64,000 nucleotides of DNA from Pusillimonas sp. TS35 (GTDB lineage Bacteria > Pseudomonadota > Gammaproteobacteria > Burkholderiales > Burkholderiaceae_B): assembly GCF_009857885.1 (NCBI RefSeq), contig NZ_WWER01000002.1:186001-250000 (forward strand), in the 5' to 3' direction. Position numbers and translations under genes: made by a program. Below are positions 55,078-64,000 of this stretch, one piece after another. The notes under the pieces were generated by a model, which had not been told where the DNA came from, ran no database searches, and was given only the letters and a program-made list of their open reading frames with translations. How positions within the stretch are numbered: the first letter of the stretch is position 1; each line of letters begins with the position of its first letter.

Positions 55078-56556
55078 TCAAGCCGGCACAGCAGCTCCTT
55101 CAACCGGCGCCTCGACGCGCTGCGATGTCGTATCAACCTTCGCGATGTGCAGCAGATTCGTGCTGCCGCTGCGTCCGAACGGCAGGCCCGCAATAATCAG
55201 CACCTGGTCGCCCTCTGCCGCCAGCCTGCGCGCCACGGCCTGCCCGACCGCTTGGTCGATCATCTGCGAAACATCCTCGAGCTGCGCACCGAACGCCGCC
55301 GGGTGCACACCCCAGGCCAGCGCCAGTTGCCGGGCTGTCGTCACATCCGGCGTCAGGGCGAGAATGGGCGTCGTCGGACGCTCGCGGCTGGCCCGCAGCG
55401 CACTGAAGCCCGACGCCGTGTACGCCACCGTCACCGCCGGGTCCAGCAAGCCCGCCACGCGGCGCAGCGCGCAGCAAATCGCATCTGGCCGCGTTGCCTG
55501 CGCCTCGCTATGCGTGGCGTCCAGGCCGGCACGCCAGGCCGGATCCTGCTCGACCTCGCGGATAATCCCCGCCATGATCGTCACCGCTTCCACCGGATAC
55601 TGGCCCGAAGCGGATTCCGCCGACAGCATCACCGCATCCGCACCGCTGTAGACCGCGTTCGCAACATCAGACGCCTCGGCGCGCGTCGGCACCGGCGAGG
55701 TAATCATCGATTCCAGCATCTGCGTCGCCACGACGACCGGCCGCCCGGCCGCACGGGATGCGCGCACGATACGCTGCTGCAGCACCGGCACCTTCTGGGG
55801 TGGCACCTCTACACCGAGATCGCCACGCGCCACCATAATGCCGTCCGCACGGGCAATGATCTCGTCCAGGTGTTCAATGGCGGCAGGTTTTTCGAGCTTC
55901 GCCATAATCTTCACGTTCGCCCGCCCGCCAATGACCGCACGCGCTTCATCAATATCATCAGGGCGCTGCACGAACGACAGCGCAACCCAGTCCACGCCCA
56001 GCGCCAGCCCAAACTCCAGGTCGGCAAGGTCTTTGGGCGTCAGCGGCGAGATGGGCAACACCACACCGGGCACGTTCACGCCCTTGCGGTCCGACAGAGG
56101 CCCACCCACCATCACCGTCGTATCGGCGAAGTCCGGGCCGAAGGTGTCAACGCGCAGGCGCAGCTTGCCATCGTCCAGCAACAGGTCGGCGCCCGGCTCC
56201 AGCGACGCGAAAATCTCGGGATGCGGAAGGTTGGCGCGTTGCGCATTGCCCAGCGCAGGGTCCAGGTCCAGCCTGAAGCGCTGGCCTGGCGCCAGCATCA
56301 CCTTGCCGCCTTCGATGGCGCCCACGCGCAGCTTGGGCCCTTGCAGGTCCTGCACAATGCCGATGGGCTGCCCGCGCTCTGCCTCCAGTTCGCGGATGAT
56401 GCGAAAACGAGCCGCGTGGTCTTCATGCGTGCCGTGGCTGAAATTGAGACGAAAGACATTGGCGCCCGCGTCAAGCAAGGCGGCGATGCGTTCGCGGCTG
56501 GAAGTGGCGGGGCCGAGCGTGGCCAAAATACGTGCGCGGCGCTGGTTGCTGGACAT
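55078..56556 (-). CDS. pyk: Pyruvate kinase
   Basis: 492 aa from the ATG at 56556 with AGGAG upstream. It converts phosphoenolpyruvate and ADP to pyruvate and ATP. Motifs include the N-terminal RILATLGPATSSRERIAAL, NFSHGTHEDH, the active-site block IMAKLEKPAAIEHLDEII, ADGIMVARGDLGVEVP and the C-terminal allosteric domain (about 350-490). It is the last gene in the run gcl-hyi-glxR-glycerate kinase-pyk, 124 bp after the kinase gene, the arrangement known from Pseudomonas gcl operons. This makes it the dedicated final step of glyoxylate use. Confidence 0.95.
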   Translation of the reverse strand: MSSNQRRARILATLGPATSSRERIAALLDAGANVFRLNFSHGTHEDHAARFRIIRELEAERGQPIGIVQDLQGPKLRVGAIEGGKVMLAPGQRFRLDLDPALGNAQRANLPHPEIFASLEPGADLLLDDGKLRLRVDTFGPDFADTTVMVGGPLSDRKGVNVPGVVLPISPLTPKDLADLEFGLALGVDWVALSFVQRPDDIDEARAVIGGRANVKIMAKLEKPAAIEHLDEIIARADGIMVARGDLGVEVPPQKVPVLQQRIVRASRAAGRPVVVATQMLESMITSPVPTRAEASDVANAVYSGADAVMLSAESASGQYPVEAVTIMAGIIREVEQDPAWRAGLDATHSEAQATRPDAICCALRRVAGLLDPAVTVAYTASGFSALRASRERPTTPILALTPDVTTARQLALAWGVHPAAFGAQLEDVSQMIDQAVGQAVARRLAAEGDQVLIIAGLPFGRSGSTNLLHIAKVDTTSQRVEAPVEGAAVPA

Positions 56557-56680
56557 GAGATGTCTCCTGCTTTGAGGGGTGGCCCGCGAAAGGCCGTTGG
56601 TGTGATGCGTGGTCATTGGCCCGCGAGGGCCGTTGGTGGCACACACCGCTTTACTATTCTTGTTGCTGCCAGTCAAAAAA

Positions 56681-57943
56681 TCAGAGTACCAGGATGGCAC
56701 GGAAATCATTCACGTTGGTCAGCGTAGGGCCGGTAATGATTGAATCGCCCAGCGCTTCGAAGAACCCGTGGCCATCGTTGTCGTCCAGGCTGTCGCGCGG
56801 GCGAATGCCCATCTCAAACGCCCGCGTCAGCGTGTCGGCGTCGATGAAGGCGCCCGCGCGCGGTTCCTGGCCGTCAACGCCATCGGTATCGCCGGCCAGC
56901 GCATGGATGTCCGGTGCGCCGTTCAGCGCAACAGCCAGCGACAAAAGAAATTCGACATTGCGACCGCCGCGGCCCTGCCCGCGCAGCGTCACCGTCGTCT
57001 CGCCGCCCGACAGCAGCACGCACGGCGGCCGCACGGGCTGGTGATGCTCGCGCGTCTGCAGCGCAATGCCGGCCATCACTTTGCCGACCTCGCGCGCCTC
57101 GCCTTCGATACGATCGCCCAGGATGACGCAGCTTACACCCGCTGCTTCGGCCACCTTGCCGGCGGCTGCCAACGCTTTCTGGGGTGTTGCCACCAAGTGG
57201 GTCTCCACGCGCGCCAGCCGCGGATCGCCCGGTTTCACTGTTTCACCCGCGCCAGACTCAAGCAGGCGCCGTGCGGCCGGCGGCAGTGCAATGCCGTAGC
57301 GGCGCACGATATCGCGTGCATCGGTGCAGGTGCTCGCATCCGGCACCGTCGGGCCTGATGCAATATCGGCCGGCTGGTCGCCGGGCACATCGGAGATAAG
57401 CAGGTTGACGACCCGAGCGGGATGGCAGGCCGCCGCCAGCCGCCCGCCCTTGATGCCGGACAAATGCCGCCGTACGCAGTTCATCTCGGAAATATTGGCG
57501 CCCGACTTGAGCAGGGCGCGGTTGATCGCCTGCTTGTCGTCCAACGTAAGCCCCTCGCCAGGCACGGCGAGCAATGAGGAGCCACCGCCCGAGACGAGGC
57601 AGATGACCAGGTCATCATCGGACAGCCCCTGCACCATTTCCATCATGCGCAGCGCGGCAGCCCGGCCTGCCTCATCGGGCACCGGATGGGCTGCTTCGAC
57701 GATCTCGATCCTGCTGCATTGCGCCCCATGGCCGTAGCGTGTGACGATCAGCCCGCTCAAAGGGCCCGGCCAATGTACCTCGAGGGCACGCGCCATTTCA
57801 GCGGATGCCTTGCCCGCACCGATCACCAGCGTGCGGCCCTTGGGCGGCCTGGGCAGAAACGGCGGCACACAATGCGCCGGCTGAGCCGCCTCGATGGCGG
57901 CTTGAAACATCTGGGACAGCAGCTCGCGGGGCGATGCGGTCAT
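56681..57943 (-). CDS. ttuD: Glycerate 2-kinase (MOFRL family; TtuD/GlxK-like)
   Basis: 420 aa. It phosphorylates D-glycerate to 2-phosphoglycerate; older annotations call the family hydroxypyruvate reductase TtuD. The DUF4147 N-terminal domain has GRTLVIGAGKASAEMARALE, VSGGGSSLLAVPGEGLTLDD and NCVRRHLSGIKGGRLA. The C-terminal MOFRL domain has LLSGGETTVTLRGQGRGGRN and LAGDTDGVDGQEPRAGAFID. It lies 18 bp after glxR on the same strand. Its product needs enolase, not seen here, before pyruvate kinase can act. Confidence 0.93.
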   Translation of the reverse strand: MTASPRELLSQMFQAAIEAAQPAHCVPPFLPRPPKGRTLVIGAGKASAEMARALEVHWPGPLSGLIVTRYGHGAQCSRIEIVEAAHPVPDEAGRAAALRMMEMVQGLSDDDLVICLVSGGGSSLLAVPGEGLTLDDKQAINRALLKSGANISEMNCVRRHLSGIKGGRLAAACHPARVVNLLISDVPGDQPADIASGPTVPDASTCTDARDIVRRYGIALPPAARRLLESGAGETVKPGDPRLARVETHLVATPQKALAAAGKVAEAAGVSCVILGDRIEGEAREVGKVMAGIALQTREHHQPVRPPCVLLSGGETTVTLRGQGRGGRNVEFLLSLAVALNGAPDIHALAGDTDGVDGQEPRAGAFIDADTLTRAFEMGIRPRDSLDDNDGHGFFEALGDSIITGPTLTNVNDFRAILVL

Positions 57944-57961
57944 GACGGCATGATCCGTGAA

Positions 57962-58846
57962 TTACTGGCCGATCTCATGGTTGGCCGCCTTCTCCAGCGC
58001 GCGCACCATCGCCGAGTGATCCCATGCCGCACCGTCATGCGCCGTGCAGGAATTGAACAACTCTTGCGACACTGCGGTGCTGGGCAGGGATACGCCAAGC
58101 TGCCGGGCGGTGCTAAGCGCCAGATTCAAGTCTTTCTGGTGCAGCGCAATGCGGAAGCCCGGTTCGAACGTGCGCTTGATCATGCGCTCGCCATGCACTT
58201 CCAGGACGCGGGAGTTGGCAAACCCACCCATCAGCGCCTGGCGCACCTTGCCCGCATCGGCGCCAGCCTTAGAGGCCAGCAGCAACGCCTCGCCCACGGC
58301 AGCGATATTAAGCGCCACAATGATTTGATTGGCAACCTTGGTGATCTGGCCGTCGCCGTTGCCGCCTACCAGCGTAATGTTCTTGCCCATCAGCTCGAAC
58401 AAGGGCTTGACCTTGTCGAATGCCGCCTGTGGACCGCCCACCATAATGGTAAGTGTTGCGGCCTTCGCGCCTACTTCACCGCCCGATACTGGCGCGTCGA
58501 GATAGTCGCAGCCCAGCTCGTTGATGCGCCGGGCAAAGTCTTTGGTGGCAACGGGGGAAATCGAACTCATGTCAACGACGATGCTGCCTTTGCGCAGCCC
58601 ATGGGCTACACCGTTCTCGGCAAACAGCACCTGTTCGACGTCAGGGGTATCAGGCACCATGACGATAACGACATCCGCCTTGGAGGCGGCTTCAGCAGCC
58701 GTCTTGCATGGCGTGGCGCCAGCATCGACCAGCGCCTGCGGCGTCTTGCTGCGCGTGTGGGTAAACAGCGTGTGGCCGCCTTGGATCAGGTTTTCAGCCA
58801 TGGGCGTGCCCATAATACCCAGCCCGATGAATGCGATAGTAGTCAT
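57962..58846 (-). CDS. glxR: 2-hydroxy-3-oxopropionate (tartronate semialdehyde) reductase
   Basis: 294 aa from the ATG at 58846. It reduces tartronate semialdehyde to D-glycerate with NAD(P)H. Beta-hydroxyacid dehydrogenase features: dinucleotide fold FIGLGIMGTPMAENL (7-21), the substrate motif DAPVSGGEVGA (118-128) and the catalytic Lys170 in QITKVANQIIVA. It sits 95 bp after hyi. Context within gcl-hyi favours GlxR over 3-hydroxyisobutyrate dehydrogenase. Confidence 0.95.
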   Translation of the reverse strand: MTTIAFIGLGIMGTPMAENLIQGGHTLFTHTRSKTPQALVDAGATPCKTAAEAASKADVVIVMVPDTPDVEQVLFAENGVAHGLRKGSIVVDMSSISPVATKDFARRINELGCDYLDAPVSGGEVGAKAATLTIMVGGPQAAFDKVKPLFELMGKNITLVGGNGDGQITKVANQIIVALNIAAVGEALLLASKAGADAGKVRQALMGGFANSRVLEVHGERMIKRTFEPGFRIALHQKDLNLALSTARQLGVSLPSTAVSQELFNSCTAHDGAAWDHSAMVRALEKAANHEIGQ

Positions 58847-58941
58847 AGTGATACGCCTCGATATTTCCAGATTTCTGACAATGCGTTCTTGCGGTGCACA
58901 TTGCAGTGCTGTCCCGCGGACGTTACAGCCGCGCCGTGTGT

Positions 58942-59736
58942 TTACAGCGCGTATTCTTTCGACGACAAGGCATCGATCCAGCCCAGCCCTGCCACGGTGC
59001 CTGCCGCGGGCTTGTACTCGCAGCCTACCCAGCCCGCGTAGCCCAGCTTGTCGAGCTGCGCAAGCAGCCACGCATAATTGATTTCACCCGTGCCCGGTTC
59101 GTTGCGGCCCGGGTTGTCGGCCAACTGTATGTGGCCGATTCGGGGCAGGTATCGAGCGATCGTCGCCGCCAGCTCGCCTTCCATGCGCTGCGCGTGATAG
59201 ATGTCGTACTGCACCCATAGATTGTCGGTGCCGACTTCATCGATCAAGGCAATGGCCTGATCGGTGCGATTCAGATAAAAGCCCGGTATATCGAATGTGT
59301 TGATGGGCTCGATCAGCAGGCGGATGCCCGCCGCCTTGAGCTTATCCGCGGCAAAACGCAGGTTGTCGACAATGGTCGCGCGCACCTTGTCGGCGTCCAC
59401 CCCTTCCGGGGCCTTGCCGATCAGGCAGTTCACCTGCGGGCAGCCCAGCGCAGTAGCGTACTCGATGGCGCGCCCCACACCTGCCTGGAACTCGCCAACG
59501 CGGTCTGGCAGGCACGCAATGCCACGCTCGCCGCCATCCCAGTCGCCGGCGGGCAGGTTGTGCAGCACCTGCCGCAGGCCGTTTTCGCTCAGTTTCTCGG
59601 CCAGCACGTTTTTATCGTAGGCGTAGGGAAACAGGTATTCCACGCCGGTGAAGCCGTTTTCAGCGGCGGCCTTGAAACGCTCCAGAAACCCCAGTTCGCC
59701 GAAAAGCATCGTGAGATTGGCGGCAAATTTTGGCAT
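58942..59736 (-). CDS. hyi: Hydroxypyruvate isomerase
   Basis: 264 aa from the ATG at 59736 with AAGGAG upstream. It interconverts hydroxypyruvate and tartronate semialdehyde. It is a TIM-barrel xylose isomerase-like protein with FAANLTMLFGELGFLERF, GVEYLFPYAYD, LIEPINTFDIPGFYL (metal glutamate) and IGHIQLADNPGRNEPGTGEI. It follows gcl by 22 bp, the standard gcl-hyi pair. Confidence 0.95.
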   Translation of the reverse strand: MPKFAANLTMLFGELGFLERFKAAAENGFTGVEYLFPYAYDKNVLAEKLSENGLRQVLHNLPAGDWDGGERGIACLPDRVGEFQAGVGRAIEYATALGCPQVNCLIGKAPEGVDADKVRATIVDNLRFAADKLKAAGIRLLIEPINTFDIPGFYLNRTDQAIALIDEVGTDNLWVQYDIYHAQRMEGELAATIARYLPRIGHIQLADNPGRNEPGTGEINYAWLLAQLDKLGYAGWVGCEYKPAAGTVAGLGWIDALSSKEYAL

Positions 59737-59758
59737 GTCTGTACTCCTTGTCTCGTAA

Positions 59759-61540
<1,782 letters not shown>

Positions 61541-61743
61541 GGTTGCTCCTTTCTTTCGTGAATGCTTAATTGCTTCAGTGCCTGGGTGCGTTATTGCCTT
61601 GTTGCAGCATGCCGTGAAAGCCTTGCTGCTCGACGGCCGTAACGCCTGCCTGCCTAACGCTTTGACACTGTTTACGTGGTCGTTGGGATGAGAATAGGTA
61701 ACTTGCCGTCACTTTGGAATTGCACCAAGACGCGTTTTTGCCG

Positions 61744-61756
61744 ATACTTTTAGTAT
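61744..61756. promoter_or_regulatory. Putative LysR-type box, gcl/lysR intergenic region
   Basis: ATACTTTTAGTAT is an ATAC-N5-GTAT dyad (arms ATACT/AGTAT) of the classical LysR T-N11-A style. It lies in the 298-bp divergent gap, 82 bp before the LysR start and about 200 bp before gcl. It is the only clear dyad of this type seen in the gap. Confidence 0.5.
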
Positions 61757-61838
61757 GTAGTGAGCGCACGCCTGTCTAGCGCCTGTCTATGTAGGCGGCA
61801 AGGTCGCCGTATATGAAAACCGATATGTGAGGTATGCA

Positions 61839-62750
61839 ATGGATCGATACACTGCGATCCGCAGCTTTGTACTCGTCGCAGAAAAAGGCAGTTTCGCCGC
61901 CGCCGCCCTGATCGAGGGCGTAACACCTGTTGTCATGGGCCGCCGCATCACCGCATTGGAGCGGCGCTTGGGTGTGCAGCTGCTGCACCGCTCCACGCGC
62001 GGGCTCACACTCACGGATCTGGGCGAACGCTTCCTCGAAAACTGCCAGCAGCTTCTGCATGACTTCGAGGCTGCCGAAGACAGCATCCGGTCAGGCAGCG
62101 GCGCGGTACGCGGCCACCTGGTGGTATCCGGGCCGGCGGCCTTCGGCCGACGCCACATTGCGCCCCATGCGCCCGCCTTCCGGGCCCGCTACCCAGAACT
62201 ACGCCTCTCGTTCAACTTCACCGACAGCGTGGTGGATCTGGTACGTGAAGGCTACGACCTGGGCATACGCATCGGCGAAGTGCGCGACCCCAACTATGTC
62301 GCCTTGCGCCTCTACTCCAACCAGCGCGTGGTGTGCGGCACCCCGGCATACTTCGCTCGCCATGGCGTGCCCCAGCGCCCCGAAGACCTTGTTCAGCACA
62401 ACTGCCTGGCATTCAATCTGCAGGGCGGCCAGCAGCGGGGCTGGATTTTCGTCCGCGACGGCAAGCCGTTCGCGGTTCGGGTGGACGGCGACCTTGCCTG
62501 CAACGACGGCGAGCTGCTGTATGACTGGGTCAAGCAGGGCCTGGGCATCGGCTGGCGCTCCACCTGGGAAATCCAGGCCGAACTCAAACAGGGTGCGCTC
62601 ATGACGGTGCTGGACGACTTCGCCCTGCCCGAATACGACATCCAGGCTGTGTATCCGCAGCAACGCTATCTACCCGCCAAGGTGAAGCATTTTGTCAATT
62701 ACCTGCGCGGCATCTACAACCAGCCCGGCTACTGGGAGGGCGCTGTGTGA
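61839..62750 (+). CDS. LysR-family regulator, likely of the gcl operon
   Basis: 303 aa from the ATG at 61839, with GAGG 6 bp upstream; a GTG at 61827 is less likely. The N-terminal winged helix (1-60) reads YTAIRSFVLVAEKGSFAAAA and VMGRRITALERRLGVQLLHR. The ligand-binding domain (90-290) has SGPAAFGRRHIAPHAPAF, LGIRIGEVRDPNYVALRL and LLYDWVKQGLGIGWRSTWEI, the CrgA-like subgroup. Divergent placement from gcl suggests control of glyoxylate use; it is also upstream of malate synthase G. Confidence 0.88.
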   Translation: MDRYTAIRSFVLVAEKGSFAAAALIEGVTPVVMGRRITALERRLGVQLLHRSTRGLTLTDLGERFLENCQQLLHDFEAAEDSIRSGSGAVRGHLVVSGPAAFGRRHIAPHAPAFRARYPELRLSFNFTDSVVDLVREGYDLGIRIGEVRDPNYVALRLYSNQRVVCGTPAYFARHGVPQRPEDLVQHNCLAFNLQGGQQRGWIFVRDGKPFAVRVDGDLACNDGELLYDWVKQGLGIGWRSTWEIQAELKQGALMTVLDDFALPEYDIQAVYPQQRYLPAKVKHFVNYLRGIYNQPGYWEGAV

Positions 62751-62846
62751 AACGCCGCGCGGCGGTTTTCTCAGCCAAGCCACAACCAATGATGCACTGC
62801 AATATCACAGGCTTCGTAAAGTGAAACGTATAGTCTCAATTATTAT

Positions 62847-62883
62847 GTCTTATAGTAGACTGACTTCAGTCTTATAGTAGACT
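62847..62883. repeat. Paired 15-bp direct repeats upstream of glcB (candidate operator)
   Basis: GTCTTATAGTAGACT occurs exactly twice (62847-62861 and 62869-62883), spaced 22 bp start to start, two helical turns. Each copy holds an AGTCT/AGACT-type inverted arm pair around TATAGT (fully so for the second, which is preceded by A). They lie 83-119 bp before malate synthase G in an AT-rich patch and may be operators or contain its promoter. Confidence 0.7.
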
Positions 62884-62965
62884 TGACGATACGCACATTG
62901 TGCACATCTATTCACTTCCAAGAATAAAAAACCCGGAAGAATTCAATCTAAAGCGAGGACATCAC

Positions 62966-64000
62966 ATGAACGAGCGAACAGCCTGCAAACGCCTGCGGGT
63001 GGCGACCGAACTGCATCAATTTGTCGAGCGCGAGGCGCTACCCGGCACAGGCGTCGCCGCCGACGCGTTCTGGGCCGGCTTCGACGCGCTGGTTCATGAC
63101 TTGGCGCCACGCAACCGCGAACTGCTCGCCGAACGCGACCGCCTGCAGAAAGAGCTGGATAACTGGTACCGCCAGAACCCCGGCCCCATCGCCGACGCTG
63201 GCGCGTACCGCGAGTTTCTGACCAAGATCGGCTACCTCAAGCCGGTGCCTGCGCAGGTTGCCGTCAAAACCGACCGCGTTGACACGGAGATCAGCCAGCA
63301 GGCGGGCCCGCAGCTTGTTGTGCCGATCACCAACGCCCGCTATGCGCTGAATGCGGCCAATGCCCGCTGGGGCAGTTTGTACGATGCTCTTTACGGCACT
63401 GACGCCATCTCCGAAGAAGGCGGCGCCACCCGCGCGGGCGGCTATAACCCCGTCCGCGGCGAGAAGGTCATCGCTTTCGCGCGCAAGTTCATGGACGACA
63501 GCATCCCGCTGGCCAAGGGCTCGCATGCCGACGCCACCGCCTATGCCGTTTCCGGCAACGCGCTGCAGGTTACGCTCGCTGACGGCAGCACCACCGGCCT
63601 GGCCAAGCCAACGCTGTTCGTGGGCCACCGCGGCGACGCCTCCACCCCCGAGGCACTGGTGTTCCTGCACAATGGCCTGCACTTCGAAGTACTGATCGAC
63701 AAGTCGCACCCCATCGGCGCGCAAGACAAGGCCGGCATCAAAGACATCGTCCTCGAGTCGGCCGTCACCACCATCATGGACTGCGAAGATTCCATCGCGG
63801 CGGTGGATGCCGAAGACAAAGTACTGGCCTACCGCAATTGGCTGGGCTTGATGCAGGGCACGCTGACCGAAGAAGTCGCCAAGGGCGGCAAAGCGTTCAC
63901 GCGCAAGCTTAACGCCGACCGCGAATACACTGGCACCGATGGCAAAACGCACCGTCTGCATGGCCGCTCGCTGATGTTCATCCGCAATGTCGGCCATTTG
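62966..64000 (+). CDS. glcB: Malate synthase G (partial, N-terminal 345 residues)
   Basis: The frame opens at the ATG at 62966, with GCGAGGA upstream, and runs off the right edge; the family is about 720 aa long, so about half is present. It condenses glyoxylate with acetyl-CoA to malate. Isoform G wording is clear: [69 protein letters not shown] and [13 protein letters not shown]. The C-terminal catalytic base lies outside. It offers a second outlet for glyoxylate from purines and ties to AceK encoded at the left end. Confidence 0.96.
   Translation, partial: MNERTACKRLRVATELHQFVEREALPGTGVAADAFWAGFDALVHDLAPRNRELLAERDRLQKELDNWYRQNPGPIADAGAYREFLTKIGYLKPVPAQVAVKTDRVDTEISQQAGPQLVVPITNARYALNAANARWGSLYDALYGTDAISEEGGATRAGGYNPVRGEKVIAFARKFMDDSIPLAKGSHADATAYAVSGNALQVTLADGSTTGLAKPTLFVGHRGDASTPEALVFLHNGLHFEVLIDKSHPIGAQDKAGIKDIVLESAVTTIMDCEDSIAAVDAEDKVLAYRNWLGLMQGTLTEEVAKGGKAFTRKLNADREYTGTDGKTHRLHGRSLMFIRNVGHL

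Noticed and set aside
55147-56727. 526-residue plus-strand frame over pyk
   Set aside because: Antisense shadow of pyruvate kinase; Arg/His/Gln-rich with no domain.

Overview
The window is a GC-rich, densely coded bacterial chromosome segment of roughly 50 genes with no rRNA, tRNA, CRISPR array or transposase visible. Gene content and style point to a betaproteobacterium of the Burkholderiales, most likely Alcaligenaceae (Bordetella, Achromobacter or Pusillimonas-like). The clues are a MerR-type LiuR leucine catabolon, several TRAP transporters, a TopB with a histone H1-like tail, and a gcl-hyi-glxR-glycerate kinase-pyk operon. The genus is inference.

Layout. 0-9.3 kb: leucine/isovalerate catabolism. 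A LiuR regulator has two ACGT-centred palindromic operators. It is divergent from a partial MBL-fold hydrolase and followed by isovaleryl-CoA dehydrogenase, AceK, a thiolase and both methylcrotonyl-CoA carboxylase subunits. 9.4-16.5 kb: smg, gluQ, a fused membrane protein (DUF2157/DUF4401/GDYXXLXY) and topB. 16.5-28.7 kb: an MFS carrier, two complete TRAP systems on opposite strands, an orphan acetolactate synthase-like enzyme, a SET-domain methyltransferase with a lysine-rich tail, and a Cache-type chemoreceptor. 28.7-32.8 kb: a nucleoside deoxyribosyltransferase-like protein, AMP nucleosidase, an AEC transporter behind long perfect tandem repeats, and a pterin dehydratase. 32.9-39.5 kb: an iron-uptake locus (FecI/FecR, TonB receptor, DUF3325/DUF3649 fusion, PepSY protein) with a Fur-like box and degenerate 13-bp repeats.

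39.6-61.5 kb is the centrepiece, a nearly continuous guanine-to-pyruvate pathway. GuaD and XdhABC convert guanine to urate. PuuD, HiuH and UraD take urate to allantoin. PuuE, allantoicase and ureidoglycolate lyase take allantoin to glyoxylate plus urea. Gcl, Hyi, GlxR, glycerate kinase and pyruvate kinase carry glyoxylate to pyruvate, with only enolase missing. Malate synthase G at the right edge offers a second exit for glyoxylate. A GntR/FCD regulator with paired operators sits between the divergent urate and allantoin arms. One LysR gene is at the end of the xdh-guaD operon and another is divergent from gcl.

Most unusual features: (TCGTCGTA)12 and (GTTGTTGTGGT)6 arrays in frame just upstream of the AEC transporter; the H1-like TopB tail and the SET enzyme about 7 kb away; two gene fusions; an M20 enzyme lacking the usual bridging aspartate; a frameshifted Sel1-repeat remnant; and paired direct repeats upstream of malate synthase G. 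Start codons were chosen from ribosome-binding sites, overlaps and family N-termini, so many differ from the longest open frame. No database search was possible.
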